Positions 9,501 to 17,851 of a stretch of DNA of 64,000 nucleotides are shown here, one piece after another. The notes beneath the pieces are model-generated. The model was not told the origin of the DNA and did no database searches. It was given only the letters and a program-made list of their open reading frames with translations. Each line of letters begins with the position of its first letter. Position 1 is the first letter of the stretch. The DNA lies in contig DATJGF010000079.1 of assembly GCA_035495315.1 (NCBI GenBank), forward strand, positions 1 to 64,000, given 5' to 3'. Source of the stretch: DATJGF01 sp035495315. GTDB lineage: Bacteria > Verrucomicrobiota > Verrucomicrobiia > Limisphaerales > UBA8199. The position numbers and the translations under genes were made by a program.

Positions 9501-9884
9501 ATGGCCGCGATCGACTTCGAGCGGGTTCCAACCAAAGTGTTTTACACCGTCCAACGCAGCTTTGCGCCGGTGTGCGCCAGTCTGGAATACGATCGCGACA
9601 GCTGGAAGTCTGGGGAGACATTCCGATGCGGCGTCTGGGCCATCAATGACAAATGGGAAGCAATCCCCAATGCGACTATCCACTGGCGTATTATGGATGA
9701 ACGGCAGAAAGAAAAGCGTTCGGGGCAATGGGCCATCTCGATGCCGGAAGATTCAGTTCAGCGTTTGGGAAACGCCGAGTGGACGGTGGCTGGGAAAGGT
9801 CCGCACGAACTGCGCGCCGAGGTGCTTGACCAGGCAGGCAAACGGATTTCAGAAAACGTGTTTGAATTTGAAGTAACAGATTAG
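6510..9884 (+). CDS. Two-domain secreted glycoside hydrolase family 2 protein with repeat-encoded linker
   Basis: The product (1,124 aa from ATG 6510) has a hydrophobic export segment (FLYLLFVPHAVFGAA). Residues of about 45-400 form a beta-rich domain that I cannot name. A 45-residue linker (about 400-444) is encoded by repeat family D. From about 449 come the GH2 sugar-binding jelly roll (SLNGEWELAW; YADVWFNGTPLGRHEGYIDP), an immunoglobulin-like domain and the TIM barrel. The barrel carries NLIRLHCHFSNPEFYD, the acid/base region NHPCVASWTTCDEES (about 835) and a likely nucleophile in PFVSELGA (about 897). GH2 enzymes cleave beta-galactosides, mannosides or glucuronides; the specificity is unclear. 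Every possible ATG or TTG start lies in or before palindrome A, since no ATG, GTG or TTG occurs between the repeat and the signal segment. ATG 6465 is the alternative. Confidence 0.85.
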   Translation: MTADKTILQKTLRSSRLCGLKSHPFGFRLSFLYLLFVPHAVFGAAESWTIRVEEPTGLYPRTNEVVAVPYERIGGKRDAWQVADQKGRELPWQASEDALLFAATLIPGELPNYRIKSLSETRTNFANGILFRSIGLNRIELGNRFFRVLIEKQAAAVVEAYNLSAESHRILNLVETTPEDPAALKDDIHAAETMGIKPVPGVPEGNTGWTTFGGTGPITRVQFLETGPLRARVILERTNETWELTWTADSRALVWRAPKGFRFTAISASPYLPFDRCVGGSEYEWPNGPDDAEPPDHEIAPRQWSKLPGGHVVYYNNAENYGALGFVALDTNLTWTGVGSRRFIAQLPDGGPQSSASTQIAITFPQWSGSNTVLQARREYRVLQQALLISVQSARGETSGVAAGVPPAVEGGILPPGSSAENSPPVIPPGETTGATAGETPAATSVSLNGEWELAWCDKGNGPPTNGWRLVKVPGTAHTQWLESSKIYSSDAIWISYKEWWYRRQFLVPETFADKRLRLQFEATDYYADVWFNGTPLGRHEGYIDPYEYDVTSAARIGVTNELLVRTWTPVDYYWKHRPYTVKGAYGAVDQKPDDITPVGITRSVRLVTSQQMIIKDVAIDTRLAGDNKAEVQIDVELDGQFAPGCSIKSTLLPRNFDSKQNFLAHVAVNGNTATIVMPVENPQLWWTWDHGKPNLYTLDIKLLDETGRPIDGRRLAVGIREIERIGWTWYLNRRRMFIRGTNYYYHLYLSEMNRAAYERDLALMLQMNVNLIRLHCHFSNPEFYDVADELGVLVWQDYLEAWYPEDHAFSLHAAALYDPLIRYVRNHPCVASWTTCDEESLENYRDLTKHLAPRPALLDPQRRAIVRSTGRFGDAHVYHGWYDGSVWDYTNMTEPFVSELGATCLPNYPTLVKFMPDAWPIRDHAQEWFFRRLQIPEAMRAWGEPGDLSLKEYIPRTQAYVSRLFQIALERSRRLKYNPAGGICHFHAIDIWPSVTMAAIDFERVPTKVFYTVQRSFAPVCASLEYDRDSWKSGETFRCGVWAINDKWEAIPNATIHWRIMDERQKEKRSGQWAISMPEDSVQRLGNAEWTVAGKGPHELRAEVLDQAGKRISENVFEFEVTD
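7709..7840. repeat. Palindromic repeat family D inside the GH2 gene
   Basis: Three hairpins lie in a row: CGGCAGGCG/CGCCTGCCG at 7714-7735, GGCGGCA/TGCCGCC at 7740-7756 and again CGGCAGGCG/CGCCTGCCG at 7816-7836. The outer hairpins also pair with each other. In the reading frame the segment encodes Gly/Pro/Ala-rich peptide including GVPPAVEGGILPPG and TAGETPAATS. It sits exactly between the N-terminal domain and the GH2 sugar-binding domain and keeps the frame open. Confidence 0.9.
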
Positions 9885-9934
9885 CCGTGAATTGAAACCC
9901 GAAGATTACTTTGTAGTGCCCGCCCTTCCGGGAT

Positions 9935-10096
9935 CTAGTTCAGGAGCTGCTCTGCAGTTATCGTTTCGCCTCTATCGAATTCGGCGAGCGCTTCGCGAAC
10001 ACCGGCAACAAATTCAATCTCGCGCGCTATATCCATGAGTGACGCCTCGTCTGGCAGCCTCCGAATCAATTCTAAAACCACTTCTTTGCTGCTCAC
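9935..10096 (-). CDS. Small orphan antitoxin-like protein (53 aa)
   Basis: A GTG-initiated frame of 53 codons encodes an acidic, helical protein with the plan SKEVVLELIRRLPDEASL, then MDIAREIEFVAGVREALAEF and DRGETITAEQLL. This plan (helix, LPD turn, helix ending in a 'fixed glutamate plus RGE.it.EE' tail) matches the small antitoxins that accompany RelE/ParE toxins. No toxin gene fits in the 50 bp downstream or the 83 bp upstream, so it stands alone. It lies between the GH2 gene and the convergent propeller protein. The assignment rests on sequence pattern; it could also be a degenerate leftover of a lost toxin-antitoxin pair. Confidence 0.65.
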   Translation of the reverse strand: MSSKEVVLELIRRLPDEASLMDIAREIEFVAGVREALAEFDRGETITAEQLLN

Positions 10097-10179
10097 GCTG
10101 TGAAACCCACTGACAAATTAATCTTCGGGTGCTGGCACTCCGATTTATCGATGTATAAAAGTGGACCGTATCGAGTATT

Positions 10180-12540
10180 CTATTTTTCCCACTGCTCCGC
10201 TGGCCTCGGCGGTCCCTCATACGGGGCTGCCCCATGGGGCTTTTCCGCGCGCGGTTTGATTGAGATCAGCTCAGCGTCTTGAGTCTTGGGCGCCTCGATG
10301 AACCCATAGTACCTTCCCATCCAATAATCCTCCAGCCAGCCAATCGGTGGTGTGACGCCTCTGCTACTTTCTCCACCGTCATATTGCAGAGCCGAACGGT
10401 CACCCCATTTGGCCTCTGTTTCTCGGGGCGAGAGCGCGCGGGTTCCGCCGCCATAGGGCACGTAGCCGCGCCGTGGTGCGAGGTCGCTTCGGTGCGAATT
10501 TCGGTAACTGTGATTGACGAGGTCCAATGACCATTCGCGCAGATGCTTCACCGCTTGCTCTGCTTCACAATCGTTTCCGGTCATTGCGCCGTATGTGAAA
10601 TTGAAAAACGGGATCTGCTGCATCCGTTGCACCTCCCAACTTCGTTCGAGGCTGCGCAGGTAAATTGACCTGAGATCCGGATCCGTGGCGTAACGCAGCA
10701 GAGTGTGATAACAGAAGAAAGCCAGCTCGTCGTCCCAGGGCACCACCGCTTCGGGTGGGAAGGTGAGTTTCTGCCGAACGGTGTACGTGTGGTACCGCCA
10801 TTTGAGAAGCTGCTCCAGGCCGGTATGGAATTTTTCCTCACCCGTCATCGCGAAGGCCGCGTGCATGTATGTCTGCGCCTCCATCCCATTCAAACCGCGC
10901 GACTCGAATCCGTACGGGCGCTGTAGGTATTCAGGGTCCCAGCGACCCCAACGCGTCGGTTTGCCGTCCAAATCGCGCAAGACCCAGCCGTTATCCATGA
11001 TGTGTGAGGCGATCCGCGCGATATGGGCCGCGGCCCGTGGCTTTTCAGGGCCCTTGGCGGCCAAATCGTGAAAGAGCGACACGGCGTACATATGCGCATT
11101 GACTTCGTCGCTCGAGGTATCGCCTTTCCAGAACCATAGACCGTCCGGGGTTGGGTACCATTTGGCCGGCAACGGACCTGAACCGCGTGTCGAACGCTGG
11201 CCTTTGTCGCCTTTGACGGACCAGATCGCGCGCGCGATAAAGCCCGGTTTGGTTGTGATCTCATCGAGCCAGGCCATCGCTTTAAACGCCTCGACTGCTT
11301 CCTGGCGCGCCTTTTCATCGCCGGTGGCGGCGTACTTGAACGTCATCGCCGCCAGATAATGCGAGGTATTGCCGCCATCATTATCGCTGATCTCGCGGAG
11401 CCATCCGTCCTGATCGCCGGACCAATAGAGCTTGTGAATAAACCCGAGCCGTTTAAAACCCCACTCGTTCAGTTCGCGTTCGAAATACGCTGCCTTCTTC
11501 AACAACGTGTACGGCTCATAATGGATAACCCCTAAACCGGCGTCGGTGGCGATATAAACGACGTGATCGGCGACGGCAATGTCTCTGACGTGGTCACCCG
11601 GCAGCCAGTGATGGGCGCCAAAATAGTGATATTCATCTCCAACTTTTCGAATGGCGCCAGTCGTGGTGCCGATCCACAGATCACCGGCAAACCCTTCCGC
11701 TAAACAAGTCGTGTCCTCAGACGGCAGACCATCTGCGCCTCGCAATGACGTCAGAGCCATTCCTCGCAGCACGCCCAGCCCACGGTCAGTTGCGACATAA
11801 AGCCGGCTGCCTTGCGCGAGGAAATCCCGCGTAACTGGCGAGGGCAACATCCCCCAATCGACCGGGTCAGGCACAAAGGTTTTTCCGTCCAGCAACGCCA
11901 GACCGCCGGGCCGCAACATATAAAGCGTGCCGCTATAGGATGCAATGCGGTCGATTGGGCCGATCTCGACGGGGTCGGCAAGGACCTGGTTGAAATCTTC
12001 TGTAAAGACCGCATCGTCGCTGGATAAATAGCCGGCGGCGGGTTTGATATTAACAAAGCGTCCCTGTTCGAACCGGAACAGCGCGTCAAGCGTCGCTCCG
12101 TACACCTGCCCCAGGTGGAGGCATATATCTGTCAATGGTTGGTCATGCACTTTGGCCCAGGCCTTGCCGTCAAACCGATATGTGCCACTCTCGCCGATGG
12201 CCCACAGTGCGCCCGCTATTGACCGTACGCGCCGCACGCTCGCCGGAGCGTCTGCTTGCTTCTCGAGCTTGCCATTCTCGGTACGCCTGAGCGTGCCACC
12301 CTCAATGACAAATGCGTTATGTTCATACACTGCGACGCCCGTGATCGGCGCTTGGGTTGGTATCTTGTCTCCGATTTCCTGCAAAAACGGTTCATCGCTC
12401 GCCGGGCGCCAGAACCGGCGCACCTCGGCATTCCCTGGCGACGACACGGTTGAAGGTTCAGCTCCCGCCGCGATGGATCCGCTTGCCAATGACAAGCAAA
12501 CGCCTCGATGAAGCCAGGTTCGGATTTTCAAAGATTGCAT
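10180..12540 (-). CDS. Secreted propeller-repeat protein with C-terminal helical domain (large paralogue)
   Basis: From ATG 12540 the product is 786 aa; the codons upstream do not look like protein, and the chosen start gives a good signal peptide (KIRTWLHRGVCLSLASGSIAAGAE). Residues of about 30-360 form a beta-propeller built of degenerate blades like two-component-regulator propellers, for instance AGDLWIGTTTGAIRKVGDEY and VVYIATDAGLGVIHY. The C-terminal 420 residues match the protein at 400-2049, with DNDGGNTSHYLAAMTFKYA, WKGDTSSDEVNAHMY, DLDGKPTRWGRWDPEY and YWMGRYYGF in the same order. No kinase or DNA-binding part is present, so it is not a hybrid two-component sensor. A periplasmic or outer-surface enzyme or binding protein is likely. 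It diverges from the pseudopilin at 12632, the 91 bp between them being the only promoter space. Confidence 0.8.
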   Translation of the reverse strand: MQSLKIRTWLHRGVCLSLASGSIAAGAEPSTVSSPGNAEVRRFWRPASDEPFLQEIGDKIPTQAPITGVAVYEHNAFVIEGGTLRRTENGKLEKQADAPASVRRVRSIAGALWAIGESGTYRFDGKAWAKVHDQPLTDICLHLGQVYGATLDALFRFEQGRFVNIKPAAGYLSSDDAVFTEDFNQVLADPVEIGPIDRIASYSGTLYMLRPGGLALLDGKTFVPDPVDWGMLPSPVTRDFLAQGSRLYVATDRGLGVLRGMALTSLRGADGLPSEDTTCLAEGFAGDLWIGTTTGAIRKVGDEYHYFGAHHWLPGDHVRDIAVADHVVYIATDAGLGVIHYEPYTLLKKAAYFERELNEWGFKRLGFIHKLYWSGDQDGWLREISDNDGGNTSHYLAAMTFKYAATGDEKARQEAVEAFKAMAWLDEITTKPGFIARAIWSVKGDKGQRSTRGSGPLPAKWYPTPDGLWFWKGDTSSDEVNAHMYAVSLFHDLAAKGPEKPRAAAHIARIASHIMDNGWVLRDLDGKPTRWGRWDPEYLQRPYGFESRGLNGMEAQTYMHAAFAMTGEEKFHTGLEQLLKWRYHTYTVRQKLTFPPEAVVPWDDELAFFCYHTLLRYATDPDLRSIYLRSLERSWEVQRMQQIPFFNFTYGAMTGNDCEAEQAVKHLREWSLDLVNHSYRNSHRSDLAPRRGYVPYGGGTRALSPRETEAKWGDRSALQYDGGESSRGVTPPIGWLEDYWMGRYYGFIEAPKTQDAELISIKPRAEKPHGAAPYEGPPRPAEQWEK

Positions 12541-12631
12541 CGTGTACACGCGAGTGTGTCTGGCGCGACTGTGCCTTGACAAGCTGGATGTACACAGCGT
12601 AACTGTATGGCAGAAATCCCATGCGTGGTTT

Positions 12632-13441
12632 ATGAGGCCGATCGAAGCCATTCAGGTCACACGCCAATCCAGAGGTGATCTCTGCAACGCGGCTTTCATG
12701 CGATGGGTGGCAGCTAATCAGAGCTTGAGGATGGCCTTCACACTGATCGAGCTGCTGGTCGTAATCGCGATTATCGCTATTCTCGCGGCGATTTTGTTGC
12801 CGAGTCTCGCACGGGCGAAGGAAAAAGCCCAACGCACCGCTTGCGTCAATAACGTTCGCCAGCTGGCACTGGCGATGACGATGTACGTGCATGACAACAA
12901 CGACGTCATGCCCTGGTGCCAATGGGAGAACACGTATGGCCCCAGCTGGCTGTATATGCCGATACGTGGCCGCGCGCCGGACCCGTGGAAACCAGATGAA
13001 GTGCCGTACATCGAACAGGGCCTTTATTACGGTTACCTGAAGAGTCGGAATGTGTATTACTGTCCGCTCGATCGGACAAACGACATCACGTTCATCCGGC
13101 GCGGTCAGCGGGTCTCCAGTTACGTCATGAACGGCGCGGTTTGCGGGTATGGATCGTTGACGCGCCGAACCTACAAAATCTCTCAGTTTAACCCTGTCGC
13201 TTACGTGCAATGGGAGCCCGCGGTGAATTACTTCGATGGCATTTGGAACTACAATATCGCTGGCGACGCTTCACAGTTTCCCAACGACGCCGAAGGCATC
13301 GGCAAGCGCCACATCAAAGGCGCCGTCATCATGGGCTTCGATGCGCGCGTCCATTTTATCCCGCTTTCCAAGTTCGCCCAGGAATCAGCAAATCATCCCG
13401 GCTTGCTTTGGTGTAATCCGGGCAGCCCGACAGGGGACTGA
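12632..13441 (+). CDS. Type II/IV pseudopilin-like protein (prepilin N-terminal motif)
   Basis: The product begins with a polar leader and the prepilin motif MAFTLIELLVVIAIIAILAA, with Ala where Gly normally precedes the cleaved bond and Glu at +5, followed by the hydrophobic alpha-1 helix and the KEKAQRTACVNNVRQLALAM segment. This is the DUF1559-like/'H-X9-DG' plan abundant in Verrucomicrobia and Planctomycetes. Residues after it form a secreted globular domain with several cysteines (YYCPLDRTND). The usual C-terminal HxxG...V.F.DG signature is degenerate here (HIKGAVIMGFDARVHF). The single gene with no secretion-apparatus neighbours suggests a stand-alone surface protein. ATG codons at 12632 and 12698 are both possible starts. 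Confidence 0.8.
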   Translation: MRPIEAIQVTRQSRGDLCNAAFMRWVAANQSLRMAFTLIELLVVIAIIAILAAILLPSLARAKEKAQRTACVNNVRQLALAMTMYVHDNNDVMPWCQWENTYGPSWLYMPIRGRAPDPWKPDEVPYIEQGLYYGYLKSRNVYYCPLDRTNDITFIRRGQRVSSYVMNGAVCGYGSLTRRTYKISQFNPVAYVQWEPAVNYFDGIWNYNIAGDASQFPNDAEGIGKRHIKGAVIMGFDARVHFIPLSKFAQESANHPGLLWCNPGSPTGD

Positions 13442-13533
13442 GGAAAAGCCTGGGAATAAAATTTGACTTCTTGCTTGCCATCAGAGCAGGAATCTCTTAG
13501 ATCTGTCGCCACATTCCCAACTAAGCCGATGCT

Positions 13534-16500
13534 ATGAAAATCACCTTATTCAAGGCTGTAATCGTGTCTCTGCTCGTGCTGGCGGCTTCGGCCCCGGCAA
13601 AAGTCATCACCGTAAACACTGCAAACAATCTGACGCCTGGACCTGGAGAGACCAACCTGGTCAGAGCGATCAACCTCCTTCAGGACGGTGACACTATTCA
13701 GTTCAGCATCCCTGGTAATGGGCCGCATTACCTGGTTTCGCCCCCCGGCGGATATCCGATCATCACCAATCTCAATAACATCACCATCGATGGCTACAGC
13801 CAGCCAGGGTCCTCACCCAATACCAACCCGATCCTCTCCTCCAACAATGCGAACATCACGATAGTTCTCGATGCCCGCAACGGGAATTTCACCACATTGG
13901 AAAATGACATTGATGGGTACGGAACCTCGGAAGTGGCAATCCTGTTTGTGCTGGGTTCAACCAATTTTTCGGTGCGTGGCATTTGCTTCCTCGGCGTTTG
14001 GGACTACGTAAACCAGCCGTTCGACTCTTATGCAGTTGCCTTTGGTGGCACTCAACCCTCCCATTCCGGGCACGTTAGTGGTTGCCGTGTTGGGCTGGAC
14101 CTCGATGGCAAGACAGTCGCTCGGCTCAAGGACGCCGTCACGGCTTTTGGGGCCGGCCCAAGCGATAACATCGTCGTGGGGGTAGGTACGGACGCGACGA
14201 ATGCCGCCGCTGCGCGCGCGGAATTCAACGTCATCATCGGGGAACAGATTCCAGTCATAATTGAAGGGAACGGCACACGGATCAGCGGTAATTTCTTTAA
14301 CGTTTTCCCGGATGGTCTACACGAATTCCATGTCGATGTGACCACACTTGCCCCCGATCAGACGCTTGAGGCTTTCATCGAAATTGGCAGCTACGGGGAC
14401 AATGTCGTCATTGGGACCGATGGCGATGGCGTCAACGATTCCGATGAACGAAACGTCTTTGGCGGCGTCACCGACGCAGATGATCACCGTATTTTGGAGT
14501 GGTATGGGGGTACCCGCACCAACACGATCGTCGCCGGAAACTATATCGGTGTGGGTGTCGACGGGATCACTGTATTTACCAATGGCGGCGTGAATATGGA
14601 GGTTATCGAGGGCTTCAACAGCACGACAACTGTGCAAGTGGGTTCGGACTTTGACGGCGTGAGTGATGACATCGAAGCAAACCATATCTATTGGAATCAT
14701 CCTTTTTATGGGCTGTACGGAAACCCTCCCGATGCGAGCCTGCTCGGTTCGAGATGGCGTTTCGCGTCGTTGTCACCCGGCGCGCTCGTGTCGTTGCGCG
14801 GCAATGTTTTGGTCAATAACGATCCATTGCCCTTCACATATGCTAACGGATTTAATGGCCTCTTAACAGGGTTTACAAATTACTATGCTCCTTACATGGA
14901 GATAACGAATAGCATCCTTCCTACCCTGGATGCGACCAACAGTGTTTATCCCAACCTTGTGGGCACTTTTGCTGTAGGCAAGGCGCCATACACCAACATC
15001 ATCATTGATGTGTATCAACTCGATCAGGAAGGATGGACCAACGGCCAGCAATTCGGGTTCAACGAATTGATCGATCCCACGACTGGATTTACTAACGGGT
15101 TCCCCCAGGGCTCGAAATATCTGGGGTCATTCCCGGTTGCGAATACCGGCAGCTTTAGCGTCGACCTTCACGGACTGGACCTCGGGCCTGGCTGGGTAAC
15201 GGTTACCGCCAATTATTCGGCCGATCCGCCGGGCACTCATCGCGGCCGGACTCACACGAGCAACTTTTCCAACCCAACCACCGTTAACCCGGGCGGAGTG
15301 GCTTCCGTTGGCCTGACTCATATCGTGCCCGATGTCGCTTGTTGGTACGACCAGGCAGGGAATTTCGCCACCAACGGACCCATCAAGGTCGGTGAGCAGC
15401 AGGCCGCACTGGGTAATTGGGAGCCGTATACGAGCGTTGTGGGCGACTCGACGTTTTTGATCGGTTTCAACACCTTCGCCAATGATGGCACCTTCAACAA
15501 CCAGAATTTCATGGTGGCCAAACAACCTGCGGCAGGAGGCGCGGCGAAACTCGATTACGAGTTTTACGACGACAATGGTGCCGCCTTCAAAGGTGTAATT
15601 GATCCGTCGCGCAACAATGGCAATCCGCAGCGGGTCGCCGGCGATAAGCGCACCGGGGCGACGCTTTTTATCACAGAAGCAGAGACGTCGATTGGCCAGA
15701 TTTCGGAGTTCCAAAAGGTCAATCGCTGGACCAATAACCCAATCTACACTGGGACCTACCGATATGCCGCCGAACAGTTATTCTCGTTAGACCCGGGCAC
15801 TCTAGCGCAAATCCCCGTGACCAACGCCTGGGATTATATCTACGGGCCTTATGCCGCTGCTGCGTTGGGAGGAGGTGCCGATTCCGCTCAATTGTCCCGC
15901 ACCGGAGGGCGTTCGGAGTTTTTGGACAACGGCAACATTGTGGTGATGGTCGAAGACAGAACTGCACTCCTCAGTGCGGGCCAGGTTGTGACATTTGCGA
16001 TCATCACACCCACAGGATCAGTGGTAAAAGGGCCGACCCTTGTTGATCCACATCCAATTTGGGACAACATGGCCGCTTATCAAGGCGGTTTTGCGATTCG
16101 AGTCGGTGTTGGCAGCGACAGCCTACTGTACTTCTTTGATAACAATGGTAATCCGACCCATACCAACTCGGTTAATGCCGCTAGCGGACTAACCTTTGAT
16201 ATTGGCCGGGGTGACGGCTGTCGTATCGGATCGGATATCCGCAGCCATTACGTCTACGTTGCAGGTCAAACCCCGTCGACTGGCCACGCCCCGGTCAGCG
16301 TTGCCATATTCGATTCTCGCACCGGCAACTTTGTCACCCAGGCTACCGTTACTGATTCGGATCCGACCGTCTCGCTGACCGACCGTGTCAGCATCGCAGT
16401 GGACGCGCTGGATCGTTTCTGTGTCGCCTACGTATTCCAACCGACTACTGATTTCCAGCAGCAGGTAGCCGCGCGCGTCATGGCGTTCGATGGCACTAAC

Positions 16501-16941
16501 GTCACCTCTCTGACGCACTCGTTCTTCCCGTTTGTAAACTACGAAAGTGGTCCTACCAATCTCACCGGACTTAAGACATTCGGGCCGAATGTCTCGATGA
16601 CCACGCGCCAAATTTGCATTGCAGCCAAAGGCTCGATCAATAGCACAAATAACCCGGCCGGCGGCCCGGACAGTTCGGCGGAGACTACTCTGTACACGGT
16701 CGTCAACCACCCAGCCGCCGTGGTATCCGCCCCTCGGATTATCGCGACAAAAGTGGGTGGGACCCTGGTGATTTCGTGGCCCTCAGCTGCAGGCAGCTTT
16801 ACCCTGCAGTCTACAGCGAAGATCGCTCCTACCTCCTGGTCGGATGTCACCCCACAGCCGCCGATCGTTCAGGTCGGCGATACCTTCCAGATGACGCTCC
16901 CGATCGGCGCGGGGAACGCTTTTCTCAGGCTGGCGCGATAA
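13534..16941 (+). CDS. Very large secreted protein, N-terminal parallel beta-helix, C-terminal FYRL-like module
   Basis: The 1,135-aa product starts with a clean signal peptide (LFKAVIVSLLVLAASAPAK). The next 450 residues resemble a right-handed parallel beta-helix as in polysaccharide lyases and adhesins, with repeated turns such as NIVVGVGTDATNAAAARAEFN, GNFFNVFPDGLHEFH and TIVAGNYIGVGVDGITVFT. The middle (about 600-1050) is beta-rich and has stretches resembling a propeller or adhesin (RSEFLDNGNIVVMVEDRTA). The last 70 residues carry a module with LVISWPSAAGSFTLQSTA that ends in FLRLAR, resembling the ends of three other secreted proteins here. I cannot name a reaction; binding or cleaving extracellular glycan is an inference. 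The product is low in Cys and charged residues. Confidence 0.8.
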   Translation: MKITLFKAVIVSLLVLAASAPAKVITVNTANNLTPGPGETNLVRAINLLQDGDTIQFSIPGNGPHYLVSPPGGYPIITNLNNITIDGYSQPGSSPNTNPILSSNNANITIVLDARNGNFTTLENDIDGYGTSEVAILFVLGSTNFSVRGICFLGVWDYVNQPFDSYAVAFGGTQPSHSGHVSGCRVGLDLDGKTVARLKDAVTAFGAGPSDNIVVGVGTDATNAAAARAEFNVIIGEQIPVIIEGNGTRISGNFFNVFPDGLHEFHVDVTTLAPDQTLEAFIEIGSYGDNVVIGTDGDGVNDSDERNVFGGVTDADDHRILEWYGGTRTNTIVAGNYIGVGVDGITVFTNGGVNMEVIEGFNSTTTVQVGSDFDGVSDDIEANHIYWNHPFYGLYGNPPDASLLGSRWRFASLSPGALVSLRGNVLVNNDPLPFTYANGFNGLLTGFTNYYAPYMEITNSILPTLDATNSVYPNLVGTFAVGKAPYTNIIIDVYQLDQEGWTNGQQFGFNELIDPTTGFTNGFPQGSKYLGSFPVANTGSFSVDLHGLDLGPGWVTVTANYSADPPGTHRGRTHTSNFSNPTTVNPGGVASVGLTHIVPDVACWYDQAGNFATNGPIKVGEQQAALGNWEPYTSVVGDSTFLIGFNTFANDGTFNNQNFMVAKQPAAGGAAKLDYEFYDDNGAAFKGVIDPSRNNGNPQRVAGDKRTGATLFITEAETSIGQISEFQKVNRWTNNPIYTGTYRYAAEQLFSLDPGTLAQIPVTNAWDYIYGPYAAAALGGGADSAQLSRTGGRSEFLDNGNIVVMVEDRTALLSAGQVVTFAIITPTGSVVKGPTLVDPHPIWDNMAAYQGGFAIRVGVGSDSLLYFFDNNGNPTHTNSVNAASGLTFDIGRGDGCRIGSDIRSHYVYVAGQTPSTGHAPVSVAIFDSRTGNFVTQATVTDSDPTVSLTDRVSIAVDALDRFCVAYVFQPTTDFQQQVAARVMAFDGTNVTSLTHSFFPFVNYESGPTNLTGLKTFGPNVSMTTRQICIAAKGSINSTNNPAGGPDSSAETTLYTVVNHPAAVVSAPRIIATKVGGTLVISWPSAAGSFTLQSTAKIAPTSWSDVTPQPPIVQVGDTFQMTLPIGAGNAFLRLAR

Positions 16942-16971
16942 AGCCATCTTCGAGGACTGCTTAGACTTTCG

Positions 16972-17001
16972 CACTGTGCCCGCCGGCAGGCGGGCGCAGT
17001 G
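16972..17001. terminator. Hairpin between convergent genes, candidate bidirectional terminator
   Basis: Bases 16972-16984 and 16989-17001 form a 13-bp stem (one G-T pair) with the 4-base loop GGCA. The hairpin lies between the stop of the big beta-helix gene on the plus strand and the stop of the LRR gene on the minus strand. There is no U-rich tract, so it is not a textbook intrinsic terminator, and it may be another palindromic repeat. Confidence 0.5.
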
Positions 17002-17029
17002 GGTACAAAGTCGTGTTTAGGGCGAAACA

Positions 17030-17761
17030 CTACGGCCAACGAAGGCGATAAAACCGAATAGGGAAATTTGTCGACTCAGGATCCGCAAAGAAAGTCCGGT
17101 CGCTCCCGAGAAGATTCGTTGCAATACTGATCCAGACAGGGTTGCTGAAATTTGTGGCGGCCTCCACTACTACCTCTCTGCCTTGGGCCCATGCCATGAT
17201 GAAACCAAAAAGGTTGCTCTCCACTCCGAATCGCGAATTGGGCCCCGTTATTTGGGGAAGCCACAACGCGGTTGGAATGCCATCAAGCGTCGGGCCCCAA
17301 CCGGCGGTGCCGGGTAGATAAAAGACCGTGGCATTGGTACTACGCCCAAAGGTGTCGGCATCAACGGTTGGGGCGTTTCCCATAAAGTAGATTGTCTCCA
17401 GGTTGGTACAAAGCCCAAACACCCAGCCCCAAAAATTGGTGACACCCTTTGGGACGGTGATAGAGGTCAGGCTGGTGCAGCCTTCGAAAGTCCCAAATCC
17501 TATGTCAGTGACTGTGTCGGGGAGTTTAATGCTTGCCATCCTATGACAGAACGAGAAAGCGGAACTGCCGATAGTTGTCACGCCTTCAGGAATGATAATG
17601 TTCGTCAAATTGATGCAATCAAGGAACGCGCGTTGCCCAATAACCTTGAGTCCACTTCCCAGCAGGGCGCTGCACAGGTTCGAGCAGGACTCAAATGCTC
17701 CCACCCCGAGATCGGTGAAACTCGCGCATAAGGGGAAAGATGCTAAACAGAAGGATGACAT
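17030..17761 (-). CDS. BspA-like leucine-rich repeat protein, probably truncated at its 5' end
   Basis: The product (243 aa from ATG 17761) consists of about five LRR_5/BspA-type repeats of 23 residues with the pattern L.sI.iP..vt.Ig..aF..C (for example LTNIIIPEGVTTIGSSAFSFC), followed by a C-terminal piece that ends in FPIRFYRLRWP, the module shared by other secreted proteins here. BspA-like repeats are usually surface-exposed and bind host or matrix material. No signal peptide precedes the repeats, and the first repeat starts within 20 residues, so the gene seems to have lost its 5' part. Its start faces the nucleotidyltransferase gene. Function is unknown; it may be a decaying gene. Confidence 0.6.
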   Translation of the reverse strand: MSSFCLASFPLCASFTDLGVGAFESCSNLCSALLGSGLKVIGQRAFLDCINLTNIIIPEGVTTIGSSAFSFCHRMASIKLPDTVTDIGFGTFEGCTSLTSITVPKGVTNFWGWVFGLCTNLETIYFMGNAPTVDADTFGRSTNATVFYLPGTAGWGPTLDGIPTALWLPQITGPNSRFGVESNLFGFIMAWAQGREVVVEAATNFSNPVWISIATNLLGSDRTFFADPESTNFPIRFYRLRWP

Positions 17762-17851
17762 CTTAACCTTGCGATCGTTCGGAATTGGTTTCTTCTCTTT
17801 GCCCACCAAGTAAAAATTTGCTTACCCGTCGAGACCTCCTATTCTGCCGGG

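Noticed and set aside
12458..13210. Antisense frame of 250 codons over the pseudopilin gene
   Set aside because: It overlaps the pseudopilin and the propeller gene start, and shows no domain.
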